A stretch of 5,724 nucleotides of DNA from Chitinophagaceae bacterium (GTDB lineage Bacteria > Bacteroidota > Bacteroidia > Chitinophagales > Chitinophagaceae). A model generated the notes under the pieces. It was given only the letters and a program-made list of their open reading frames with translations, did no database searches and had not been told where the DNA came from. The stretch is taken from positions 1 through 5,724 of the forward strand of contig PKYU01000483.1 in NCBI GenBank assembly GCA_003132765.1, written 5' to 3'. A program made the translations under genes and the position numbers. Positions 1 through 5,724 of the stretch are shown one piece after another; position 1 is the stretch's first letter, and each line of letters opens with the position of its first letter.

Positions 1-162
1 GAAGAAGTGTGCATTGAAACCGTGGAGCAAGGTAAAATGACCAAAGACCTCGCTGTTTGTATTAGTGGAAATAAAGTTACACATGGGGCAGATTATTTGT
101 ATACCGAAGAATTCCTGGAAGCGATCAACTCAAATCTGAAAATAAAATTAGCCTCATTTTAG
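1..162 (+). CDS. icd: NADP-dependent isocitrate dehydrogenase, C-terminal end (partial)
   Basis: The window opens inside this gene; frame 1 gives 53 residues and a TAG stop. The enzyme oxidatively decarboxylates isocitrate to 2-oxoglutarate, making NADPH in the TCA cycle, in the cytoplasm. The tail contains ETVEQGKMTKDLAVCISG, then a DYLYTEEFLEAI segment and NLKIKLASF at the end. As I recall it, human IDH1 ends with closely matching blocks (ETIEAGFMTKDLAACIKG, DYLNTFEFMDKL, NLKIKLA), which places this protein in the eukaryotic-type homodimeric NADP-IDH group rather than the E. coli Icd type. Only the last part is visible, so the active site cannot be checked. It is followed after about 20 bp by a hairpin with a T-tract, suggesting that transcription ends here and that the gene is not co-transcribed with the next one. 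The family assignment is firm; the symbol is the generic one. Confidence 0.88.
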   Translation, partial: EEVCIETVEQGKMTKDLAVCISGNKVTHGADYLYTEEFLEAINSNLKIKLASF

Positions 163-181
163 CGGTAAAAGCCATATTTCT

Positions 182-250
182 GCAGGAATTTCATTTTTCG
201 GAACAAATTTTGATATTTAATAATTTCGAAAAATGAATGCTGCCTTTTTT
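182..250 (+). terminator. Putative Rho-independent terminator after icd
   Basis: An 11-bp perfect inverted repeat (TTCATTTTTCG at 190-200, CGAAAAATGAA at 227-237) extends inward through a G-T wobble and two A-T pairs. It is flanked by a second short pairing, GCAG 182-185 with CTGC 240-243. Six T follow directly at 245-250. Position (20 bp after the icd stop) and T-tract fit an intrinsic terminator. The stem is AT-rich, and the 20-nt interior (204-223) is long for a simple terminator, although it can fold further (AAAT 205-208 with ATTT 215-218). Termination is inferred, not shown. Confidence 0.5.
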
Positions 251-252
251 GC

Positions 253-307
253 CCTGGAAATTATAAACCACTGAAATTGTTTTTTAAGTCAATTCTGCAT
301 TTCCAGG
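253..307. repeat. Inverted repeat, 9-bp arms, in the icd-receiver gap
   Basis: CCTGGAAAT at 253-261 is exactly complementary to ATTTCCAGG at 299-307, with 37 nt between the arms. Inside, AATTG 275-279 can pair with CAATT 290-294. No T-tract follows, so it does not look like a second terminator for the + strand. It could be a transcript structure or a protein-binding palindrome; no function is assigned. The rest of the gap (308-441) holds no convincing gene. Confidence 0.4.
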
Positions 308-441
308 TATTTCAAATAAAACAGGTATTGAGAACATGATTAAGAGATCATTTTTTGAATCTGATGAAGGCATTTAGGATTACGATTCAAAAGGATTAGG
401 CAATAATTATCTTTAAGAATGAAAATTAGAAACATATTATT

Positions 442-816
442 ATGTCCAGAATTCTAGTAGTTGATGATGATATTGATATACTTTCGGTAATGGAAATATT
501 ACTGACCATGCGTGGATTTGAAGTTGAAGTTGCCGCAAAAGGAGATCATACTTTTCCAAAAATAGAGTCCTTTAAGCCAGATCTGATCCTCCTGGATGTT
601 CTTATTTCAGGATATGATGGGAGAACCATATGCAAGCAGTTAAAATCCAAAAAGGAAACCCAACATATTCCTGTAATTATGTTTTCAGCCCACCCCGGGG
701 CAGCAGCTTCCATTGCAGAATATGGAGCAGATGATTTTATCTCCAAACCATTTGATATAACTAACCTGATATCGAAAGTAAATCATCAGTTGGAAATCAA
801 AAGAAACGTCGCCTGA
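442..816 (+). CDS. Stand-alone response regulator receiver domain protein (CheY-like)
   Basis: This 124-residue protein is a single receiver domain with no output domain. It would accept a phosphoryl group from a histidine kinase or phosphotransfer protein and act by protein contact in the cytoplasm. The acidic pocket is D8-D9-D10, the expected phosphorylated aspartate is D52 (in LILLDVL), the switch serine is S82 (in IMFSAH), and the conserved lysine is K102 in the KPF motif, so all key residues are present. The usual proline in the loop after the phospho-site (xPGxDG) is serine here (ISGYDG). The ATG at 442 puts the first beta strand (RILVVDDD) at residue 3, as is normal; the ATG at 419 is out of frame. 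No kinase gene is adjacent, so partner and output are unknown. It may be a shuttle in a phosphorelay. A weak hairpin overlaps its stop codon, and it is probably transcribed separately from xylA. Confidence 0.92.
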   Translation: MSRILVVDDDIDILSVMEILLTMRGFEVEVAAKGDHTFPKIESFKPDLILLDVLISGYDGRTICKQLKSKKETQHIPVIMFSAHPGAAASIAEYGADDFISKPFDITNLISKVNHQLEIKRNVA

Positions 817-844
817 TTACTCCACTTATTTAAGTAATTTTTTT
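815..844 (+). terminator. Weak candidate terminator after the receiver gene
   Basis: ATTACT (816-821) pairs with AGTAAT (833-838) around an 11-nt loop, with G815-T839 as a possible wobble pair, followed by an unbroken T run to 844. The stem starts at the last base of the receiver stop codon. It is short and AT-rich, so its strength would be low. Placement and T-tract are the only support. Confidence 0.3.
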
Positions 845-920
845 CAAGATTATTTTCATTTTATTGATCATTTAGTAGAAAACACTAAGGAATAGGCCAT
901 TTTATTTGAGTAATTGCTTT

Positions 921-928
921 TAAATTTG
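921..928 (+). promoter_or_regulatory. Candidate -7 promoter element for the xylA cluster
   Basis: TAAATTTG is an exact match to the Bacteroidota -7 consensus TAnnTTTG and lies about 95 bp before the xylA start. The upstream partner is poor: a TTTG at 905-908 leaves only a 12-nt spacer, where about 17-23 is expected. If used, transcription would begin near 930 and leave an untranslated leader of roughly 90 nt. A single 8-bp match in AT-rich DNA can occur by chance. Confidence 0.35.
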
Positions 929-932
929 AAGT

Positions 933-960
933 TATTACGATTCGCTTCTATATATTACGA
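933..960. repeat. Paired direct repeats TATTACGA upstream of xylA, possible operator
   Basis: TATTACGA occurs at 933-940 and again at 953-960, a period of exactly 20 bp, close to two turns of B-DNA. The pair lies just downstream of the candidate promoter element and 60 bp before the xylA start. This placement would suit a repressor bound to one DNA face, for example a xylose-responsive regulator, but no regulator gene is in the window and the site is not one I recognise. Confidence 0.3.
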
Positions 961-1022
961 ATAAAAGGCTCCTTAAATCTATTCAACGAAATAAATTTTT
1001 TCTTATTTAAAACTTATCAATT

Positions 1023-2351
1023 ATGGCAGTCATTAAAGGAAAAAAAGAATTCTTTAAGAGTATCCCTCAAATAAAATACGAAGGAATCCAGACCGATAAT
1101 CCTTTAGCTTTTCGCTGGTATGATGAACAAAAAGTGGTTGGCGGAAAAACTATGAAAGAGCTTCTCAAGTTTGCTTGTGCTTACTGGCACTCATTCTGTA
1201 ATGTAGGTGCAGATCCTTTTGGAGAAGGCACACATATTTTTCCCTGGAGTGAAAAGGCAGATGCAGTTGAAAGAGCAAAAGATAAAATGGATGCCGCTTT
1301 TGAATTCATCACTAAAATGAATTTGCCATATTATTGTTTTCACGATGTAGATGTGGTGGATTACACCAATGATGTTGCAGATAATGAAAAGCGTTTGCAG
1401 GCAATTACCGATTATGCAAAACAAAAGCAAAAGCAAAGTGGTGTAAAGTTATTATGGGGAACTGCCAATCTTTTTTCAAACAGAAGATATATGAATGGCG
1501 CTGCTACTAATCCTGATTTTCATGTGCTGGCTCATGCGGGCGCACAGGTTAAAGCTGCGCTGGACGCAACTATTAAATTGGGCGGCGAGAATTATGTTTT
1601 CTGGGGAGGAAGAGAAGGATATATGTCTCTACTAAATACTAACATGAAAAGGGAGCAGGAGCATCTTGCAAAATTTTTACATACTGCAAAAGATTATGCT
1701 AGGAAAAATGGTTTCAAAGGCACCTTTTTTATTGAACCAAAACCATGTGAGCCAAGCAAACATCAATACGACTATGATGCAGCTACTGTCATCAGCTTTT
1801 TAAGGCAGTATGATTTAATGGAAGATTTTAAGTTAAATATCGAGGTGAACCACGCCACACTCGCAGGCCATACATTTACACATGAATTACAGGTGGCCGC
1901 CGATGCAGGTCTGTTGGGAAGCATGGATGCCAACCGCGGCGATTATCAAAATGGCTGGGATACAGACCAGTTTCCTAATAATATAAATGAACTAACGGAA
2001 GCAATGCTTGTGATACTCGAAGCCGGTGGCTTCAAGGGCGGCGGTATTAATTTTGATGCGAAGATCCGAAGAAACTCCACTGATCCTGCTGATCTTTTCT
2101 ATGCGCATATTGGAGGCATGGACTCATTTGCAAGATCATTGATCATTGCTGATAATATTTTGAGCAAATCAGATTACAAAAAATTAAGAAAGGATCGTTA
2201 TGCCTCTTTTGACACTGGTAAAGGAAAAGAATTTGAAGATGGAAAATTATCATTGGAAGACCTTAGAAATTATGCCATTGAAAAAGGCGAACCTGAAATG
2301 ATAAGTGGCAAACAGGAATATTATGAAAATATCATCAATCGTTTTATCTGA
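1023..2351 (+). CDS. xylA: D-xylose isomerase
   Basis: This cytoplasmic metalloenzyme interconverts D-xylose and D-xylulose, the entry step of the isomerase route of xylose breakdown. The 442-residue protein is complete and matches the long class II type; E. coli XylA has 440 residues. It aligns with E. coli XylA at a steady offset of six: H107 and D110 (FHDVD), E238 and K240 (IEPKP), E274 and H277 ([10 protein letters not shown]), D302 (SMDANRGD), D313 and D315 (GWDTDQFPN), D345 (NFDAK). This recovers the catalytic histidine/aspartate pair and the two-metal site. The VFWGGREGY block is at 192-200. The ATG at 1023 gives an N-terminus in register with E. coli (YEG, then NPLAFRWY). There is no Shine-Dalgarno-like sequence before it, only an A/T-rich leader. 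It is first in the cluster, ending 18 bp before the transporter gene. A candidate promoter and repeat pair lie upstream. Nothing suggests damage or loss of function. Confidence 0.97.
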   Translation: MAVIKGKKEFFKSIPQIKYEGIQTDNPLAFRWYDEQKVVGGKTMKELLKFACAYWHSFCNVGADPFGEGTHIFPWSEKADAVERAKDKMDAAFEFITKMNLPYYCFHDVDVVDYTNDVADNEKRLQAITDYAKQKQKQSGVKLLWGTANLFSNRRYMNGAATNPDFHVLAHAGAQVKAALDATIKLGGENYVFWGGREGYMSLLNTNMKREQEHLAKFLHTAKDYARKNGFKGTFFIEPKPCEPSKHQYDYDAATVISFLRQYDLMEDFKLNIEVNHATLAGHTFTHELQVAADAGLLGSMDANRGDYQNGWDTDQFPNNINELTEAMLVILEAGGFKGGGINFDAKIRRNSTDPADLFYAHIGGMDSFARSLIIADNILSKSDYKKLRKDRYASFDTGKGKEFEDGKLSLEDLRNYAIEKGEPEMISGKQEYYENIINRFI

Positions 2352-2369
2352 TAATTCCAAACTAACTCA

Positions 2370-4070
2370 ATGTCGTTAGTAAACGCAAGCGCTGGCAATA
2401 CTTCTGCAAGCTTTCAAAAAGGAAATCCATCCTACATAACGCTGCTCACCCTGGTAGCTACCTTGGGTAGGTTGTTATTTGGTTATGACACAGCAGTTGT
2501 AAACGGCGCTGAAAAATCATTGGTGGCCTTCTATATCCAAAATATCACCAACCCGGCTCATTATGATTATGCAGTTTCGATGATAACAGAATATAGATCA
2601 TTAATGGTCATAGTTCTCTTTGCCATATTCCTTATCATCTCCGGGCAAATCATACGGTTAATTGGTATAAAAAAGGGCGGAATTACCGGCCTGATCATCG
2701 TTGCTATTCTTTCGTATTGGGCTGTAGGATTTATTAGCAATCCAGTACCAGTTGACGCTGCGGCGTTACAGAATATTGGTGATGTAATTAAAGGTTTTGT
2801 TATTGCCAGCGCATTGATCGGTTGTGTTATCGGTGGCTCTGCTGCAGGTTTTATTTCAAAATCACTCGGAAGAAAAAATGGATTAATGATTGCCGCCATT
2901 GCGTTTTTATTGTCAGCAATAGGGGCATGGTGGCCTGAGGTATTTAATATTTTTGGTGTGCAGGATGCGTACTCATTTGTTATCTATCGTATTCTTGGCG
3001 GTATTGGAGTCGGCATAGCTTCTATGATCTCTCCCATGTATATTGCTGAAATAGCACCGGCTATTGTGAGAGGGAAACTGGTTTCTTTTAACCAATTCGC
3101 CATCATCTTAGGCATGTTGCTCATTTATTTTGTCAACTACTTTATTGCACAGCAGGGAAATGAACAATGGCTCATTACGGAAGGCTGGCGATGGATGTTT
3201 TTTTCCGGTGCTATTCCAGCTGGAATTTTCTTCATTCTTCTATTTTTTGTACCTGAAACACCGCGGTATTTGGTTATGAAAGGCCAGGACGAAAAGGCTT
3301 TGAAAGTATTGAATAAAATTTCCGGAAGCAGCAATGCTTCAAAAATATTAGAAGAAATAAAATCTACCACTCATGAAAAAAATGTTCCCTGGCTGTCTTA
3401 TGGTTTCTTTATAATTTTTGTTGGGATCATGCTTTCGGTATTCCAGCAGTTCGTTGGTATAAACGTGGTCTTATATTATGCAGGCAACATCTTCCGTAAT
3501 ATGGGTTCGTCTACTGATTCGTCTTTATTACAAACAATTATAGTCGGAATTGTAAACCTGCTTTTTACTGTGTTGGCTATTTTCACTGTTGATAAATTTG
3601 GGCGTAAACCACTAATGATCATTGGTTCCATAGGTATGGCAGTAAGTATGATGGCCTTGGGATTTGCATTTTATTTTAACCAAATGGGTATAGCGGCATT
3701 AATTTTCATGTTGACTTACACCGCCGCATTCGCTATGAGTTGGGGACCTGTATGCTGGGTATTATTGGCTGAAATATTTCCTAATAGCATACGCAGTGCA
3801 TTGTCAATAGCTGTGGCCGCACAATGGATTGCCAATTGGGTTGTATCTCTCTCCTTCCCGGTTATGAACGATAACGTATGGCTTACTGCAAAATTCCATC
3901 ATGGGTTTTCCTACTGGATTTATGCTATAATGGGAATTTTATCTGCAATCTTTATGTGGAAATTGGTGCCTGAAACAAAAGGCAAAACACTGGAGGAAAT
4001 TGAGCATTTGTGGAAGAAAAAACCGAAACAAACAGTGGAAGATGCTTTATTGAATAATACTGAATTCTAA
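2370..4070 (+). CDS. xylE: XylE-type D-xylose/H+ symporter (MFS sugar porter) with an inserted helix pair
   Basis: This inner-membrane sugar porter imports a pentose, almost certainly D-xylose given the neighbours, with a proton. Residues matching E. coli XylE sugar and proton sites are present: D40 (FGYDTAV), R207 (YRILGGIGVG), Q242 (FNQFAI), E296 (VPETPR), Q359-Q360 and N365 (QQFVGIN), W463 (WGPVCW) and Q485 (AAQW). Family signatures include GRK 167-169, DKFGRKP 408-414 and VPETKGKT 533-540. At 566 residues it is far longer than E. coli XylE (491). The excess is about 70 residues between helices 1 and 2, with two hydrophobic stretches near 77-95 and 105-123 joined by a basic turn (R96, K101, K102). 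Two smaller oddities are R34 in the helix 1 motif usually read as ATLGGLLFGYD, and IRSAL at 474-478 where E. coli has IRGKAL. The start at 2370 lies 18 bp after xylA; the gene ends in tandem TAA TAG stops. Another pentose or hexose substrate is possible. Confidence 0.93.
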   Translation: MSLVNASAGNTSASFQKGNPSYITLLTLVATLGRLLFGYDTAVVNGAEKSLVAFYIQNITNPAHYDYAVSMITEYRSLMVIVLFAIFLIISGQIIRLIGIKKGGITGLIIVAILSYWAVGFISNPVPVDAAALQNIGDVIKGFVIASALIGCVIGGSAAGFISKSLGRKNGLMIAAIAFLLSAIGAWWPEVFNIFGVQDAYSFVIYRILGGIGVGIASMISPMYIAEIAPAIVRGKLVSFNQFAIILGMLLIYFVNYFIAQQGNEQWLITEGWRWMFFSGAIPAGIFFILLFFVPETPRYLVMKGQDEKALKVLNKISGSSNASKILEEIKSTTHEKNVPWLSYGFFIIFVGIMLSVFQQFVGINVVLYYAGNIFRNMGSSTDSSLLQTIIVGIVNLLFTVLAIFTVDKFGRKPLMIIGSIGMAVSMMALGFAFYFNQMGIAALIFMLTYTAAFAMSWGPVCWVLLAEIFPNSIRSALSIAVAAQWIANWVVSLSFPVMNDNVWLTAKFHHGFSYWIYAIMGILSAIFMWKLVPETKGKTLEEIEHLWKKKPKQTVEDALLNNTEF

Positions 4071-4106
4071 TAGATATATTTTTTTACGATCTTAAGTTCA
4101 CGCCTG

Positions 4107-5724
4107 ATGAAAAAATCAATTTTTCTGTTTATATCGTTTTTTGTTCTTTGTAACAATTATGGTTATACCCAAAGTCCGGCTTATTTAAATCCATCCTTAT
4201 CCATACCTGAAAGAGTTAATGACCTTGTTTCAAGATTAACGCTGGAAGAAAAAGTAAGCCAGATGCTAAACTCAACTCCGGCAATTGAGCGCCTCGGCAT
4301 TCCTCCATACGATTGGTGGAATGAATGTTTGCATGGAGTTGCAAGAACTTCCTATCATACTACATCTTACCCGCAGGCAATAGGCATGGCTGCCACTTTT
4401 GATGTAAACGCGATGAAAACAATGGGTGATTATACCTCAGACGAAGGACGGGCTATCCACAATGAAAGCCTTCGTAAAAAAGATTATAGCCGGTATACAG
4501 GTTTAACTTACTGGACACCGAATATCAATCTTTTTCGTGATCCGAGATGGGGCCGCGGACAAGAAACTTACGGTGAGGATCCTTTTCTTACAGCCAGCAT
4601 TGCAAAAGCATTTGTAGCAGGCTTACAGGGAAATGACCCGAAATATTTAAAAGCCGCCGCATGCGCCAAGCATTATGCCATTCATAGTGGCCCCGAATCT
4701 ACAAGACACACTTTTGATGTAACCGTTAGTAACCATGATCTGTGGGATACTTATCTTCCTGCTTTCAAAGCTTTAGTGGTAAATGCAAAAGTTGCCGGCG
4801 TCATGTGTGCCTACAATGCCTATGCAGGCCAGCCTTGTTGTGGCAGTGATAAAATAATGGTCGATATCCTGCGCAATCAATGGCATTTTACCGGTTATGT
4901 TACATCAGATTGTGGAGCTATTGATGACTTTTACCTAACACATAAGATGTTTCCTGATGCAGAAAGTTCTGCTACAGATGCCGTTTTGCATGGAACCGAT
5001 GTGGAATGTGGAAATCAAACTTATAAAACATTAATACAAGCTGTAAAAGATGGCAAACTAACGGAGAAGGATATTGACGTTTCTTTAAAAAGATTATTTA
5101 CAATTCGTTTCAGGCTCGGATTGTTTGATCCCATAAATATGGTCAAGTATGCCCAAATACCAATTACAGATTTGGAAAGCCAGCCCCATAAAGATCATGC
5201 ATTAAAAATGGCAAGAGAATCGATCATTTTGCTTCGTAATGCTAATAACGTGCTGCCATTAAAAAAGAATATTATACACATTGCAGTACTTGGTCCTAAT
5301 GCTGATAATGCCGAAACACAATTAGGAAACTATAACGGACAGCCTTCAGTGGTTACCACAGTTTTGCAGGGGATAAAAAATAAAATGAAGAATGCTGATA
5401 TATTCTATTCAAGGGCCACAGATTATATATCGACTTATCCACAGGATTTTTCGAAGCTCCTAGACAGCATTAAAAACGCTGATGTAATTATTTATGTCGG
5501 TGGCATTTCACCAAGACTGGAAGGCGAAGAAATGAGAGTAACCACGCCGGGATTCAGCGGCGGTGACCGCACCTCAATTGCTTTACCAACCGTTCAAACA
5601 GAGTTTATGAAAGCTTTAAAAGCAACCGGGAAACTAATTGTTTTTGTAATGATGACCGGAAGCGCCATTTCGATTCCCTGGGAGGAAGAAAACATTCCAG
5701 GCATTGTCAATGCATGGTACGGTG
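4107..5724 (+). CDS. Secreted glycoside hydrolase family 3 protein, probable beta-xylosidase (partial, 3' end outside window)
   Basis: The frame is open from ATG 4107 to the window edge: 539 codons plus one base, about two thirds to three quarters of a usual GH3 protein. It should remove xylose from the non-reducing end of xylo-oligosaccharides. Residues 1-21 form a signal peptide (KK, hydrophobic core, likely cut near T21-Q22), so it acts in the periplasm or outside. The N-terminal GH3 barrel shows DWWNECLHG at 69-77, DPRWGRGQETYGEDP at 145-159, K188-H189, a GPESTRH block at 195-201, and the nucleophile D268 in TSDCGA. The second GH3 domain starts near 371 (ESIILLRN); E472, E474 or E475 in LEGEE are candidates for the acid/base. 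The SDC form of the nucleophile motif and the DWWNE block fit the beta-xylosidase branch, but arabinofuranosidase or glucosidase activity cannot be excluded. It starts 36 bp after xylE with no terminator between, supporting co-transcription. Confidence 0.93.
   Translation, partial: MKKSIFLFISFFVLCNNYGYTQSPAYLNPSLSIPERVNDLVSRLTLEEKVSQMLNSTPAIERLGIPPYDWWNECLHGVARTSYHTTSYPQAIGMAATFDVNAMKTMGDYTSDEGRAIHNESLRKKDYSRYTGLTYWTPNINLFRDPRWGRGQETYGEDPFLTASIAKAFVAGLQGNDPKYLKAAACAKHYAIHSGPESTRHTFDVTVSNHDLWDTYLPAFKALVVNAKVAGVMCAYNAYAGQPCCGSDKIMVDILRNQWHFTGYVTSDCGAIDDFYLTHKMFPDAESSATDAVLHGTDVECGNQTYKTLIQAVKDGKLTEKDIDVSLKRLFTIRFRLGLFDPINMVKYAQIPITDLESQPHKDHALKMARESIILLRNANNVLPLKKNIIHIAVLGPNADNAETQLGNYNGQPSVVTTVLQGIKNKMKNADIFYSRATDYISTYPQDFSKLLDSIKNADVIIYVGGISPRLEGEEMRVTTPGFSGGDRTSIALPTVQTEFMKALKATGKLIVFVMMTGSAISIPWEEENIPGIVNAWYG

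Noticed and set aside
304..329. Direct repeat CAGGTATT at 304-311 and 322-329
   Set aside because: Short, single pair, no promoter or gene landmark nearby; one copy overlaps the arm of the inverted repeat at 299-307. Likely chance.
336..356. ATGAT/ATCAT hairpin followed by six T, resembling a terminator
   Set aside because: Only five AT-dominated pairs, placed in mid-gap with no gene ending just before it; too weak to support.
408..415. TATCTTTA as a -7 element for the receiver gene
   Set aside because: One mismatch to TAnnTTTG and no TTG-type element at 17-23 bp upstream.
546..746. 66-codon open frame on the - strand inside the receiver gene
   Set aside because: Antisense shadow; the + strand frame contains all receiver-domain residues.
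989..1008. AAATAA/TTATTT pairing in the xylA leader
   Set aside because: Pure A/T arms in a very AT-rich leader are expected by chance.
1191..1436. 81-codon open frame on the - strand inside xylA
   Set aside because: Antisense shadow of a strongly conserved enzyme; no recognisable motif.
2567..2899. 110-codon open frame on the - strand inside xylE
   Set aside because: It lies wholly antisense to a clearly recognisable transporter. Its composition mirrors the hydrophobic codons of the + strand, and it resembles no known protein.
3137..3370. 77-codon open frame on the - strand inside xylE
   Set aside because: Antisense shadow within the central part of the transporter gene; no recognisable motif.
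4107..4172. Possible lipoprotein signal at Cys15 of the GH3 protein
   Set aside because: The residue before the cysteine is Leu (FVLC), not Gly, Ala or Ser, so no lipobox; an ordinary signal peptide fits better.

Overview
The window looks like chromosomal DNA of a member of the Bacteroidota, possibly a Chitinophagaceae- or Sphingobacteriales-like saprophyte. The genes are AT-rich, no start codon is preceded by a Shine-Dalgarno-like purine block, there is a TAnnTTTG-type promoter element, and the XylA, XylE and GH3 proteins read like Bacteroidota homologues. The genus assignment is inference only. All genes are on the + strand.

Layout. Positions 1-162 hold the last 53 codons of a eukaryotic-type NADP-dependent isocitrate dehydrogenase. 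A 279-bp gap follows, with two sizeable inverted repeats; the first ends in a T-tract and is probably the terminator of that gene. Positions 442-816 encode a stand-alone CheY-like receiver protein. A 206-bp gap then separates it from a sugar cluster and contains a candidate promoter element and two identical 8-bp repeats exactly 20 bp apart.

The main unit is a compact D-xylose cluster: xylose isomerase XylA (1023-2351), a XylE-type major facilitator sugar/H+ symporter (2370-4070), and the first 539 codons of a secreted family 3 glycoside hydrolase, probably a beta-xylosidase (4107 to the window end). Gaps of 18 and 36 bp with no visible terminator suggest one transcript. The inferred route is: xylo-oligosaccharides are cut to xylose outside the cytoplasm by the GH3 enzyme, xylose enters through XylE, and XylA converts it to xylulose. 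No xylulokinase gene (xylB) is in the window.

The most notable observation is in the XylE-like transporter. Relative to E. coli XylE it carries about 70 extra residues between transmembrane helices 1 and 2. The extra stretch has two hydrophobic segments separated by a positively charged turn, which predicts a 14-helix rather than a 12-helix protein. I see no mobile element, CRISPR array, tRNA or rRNA. Apart from the transporter insertion, the window is an ordinary metabolic region.
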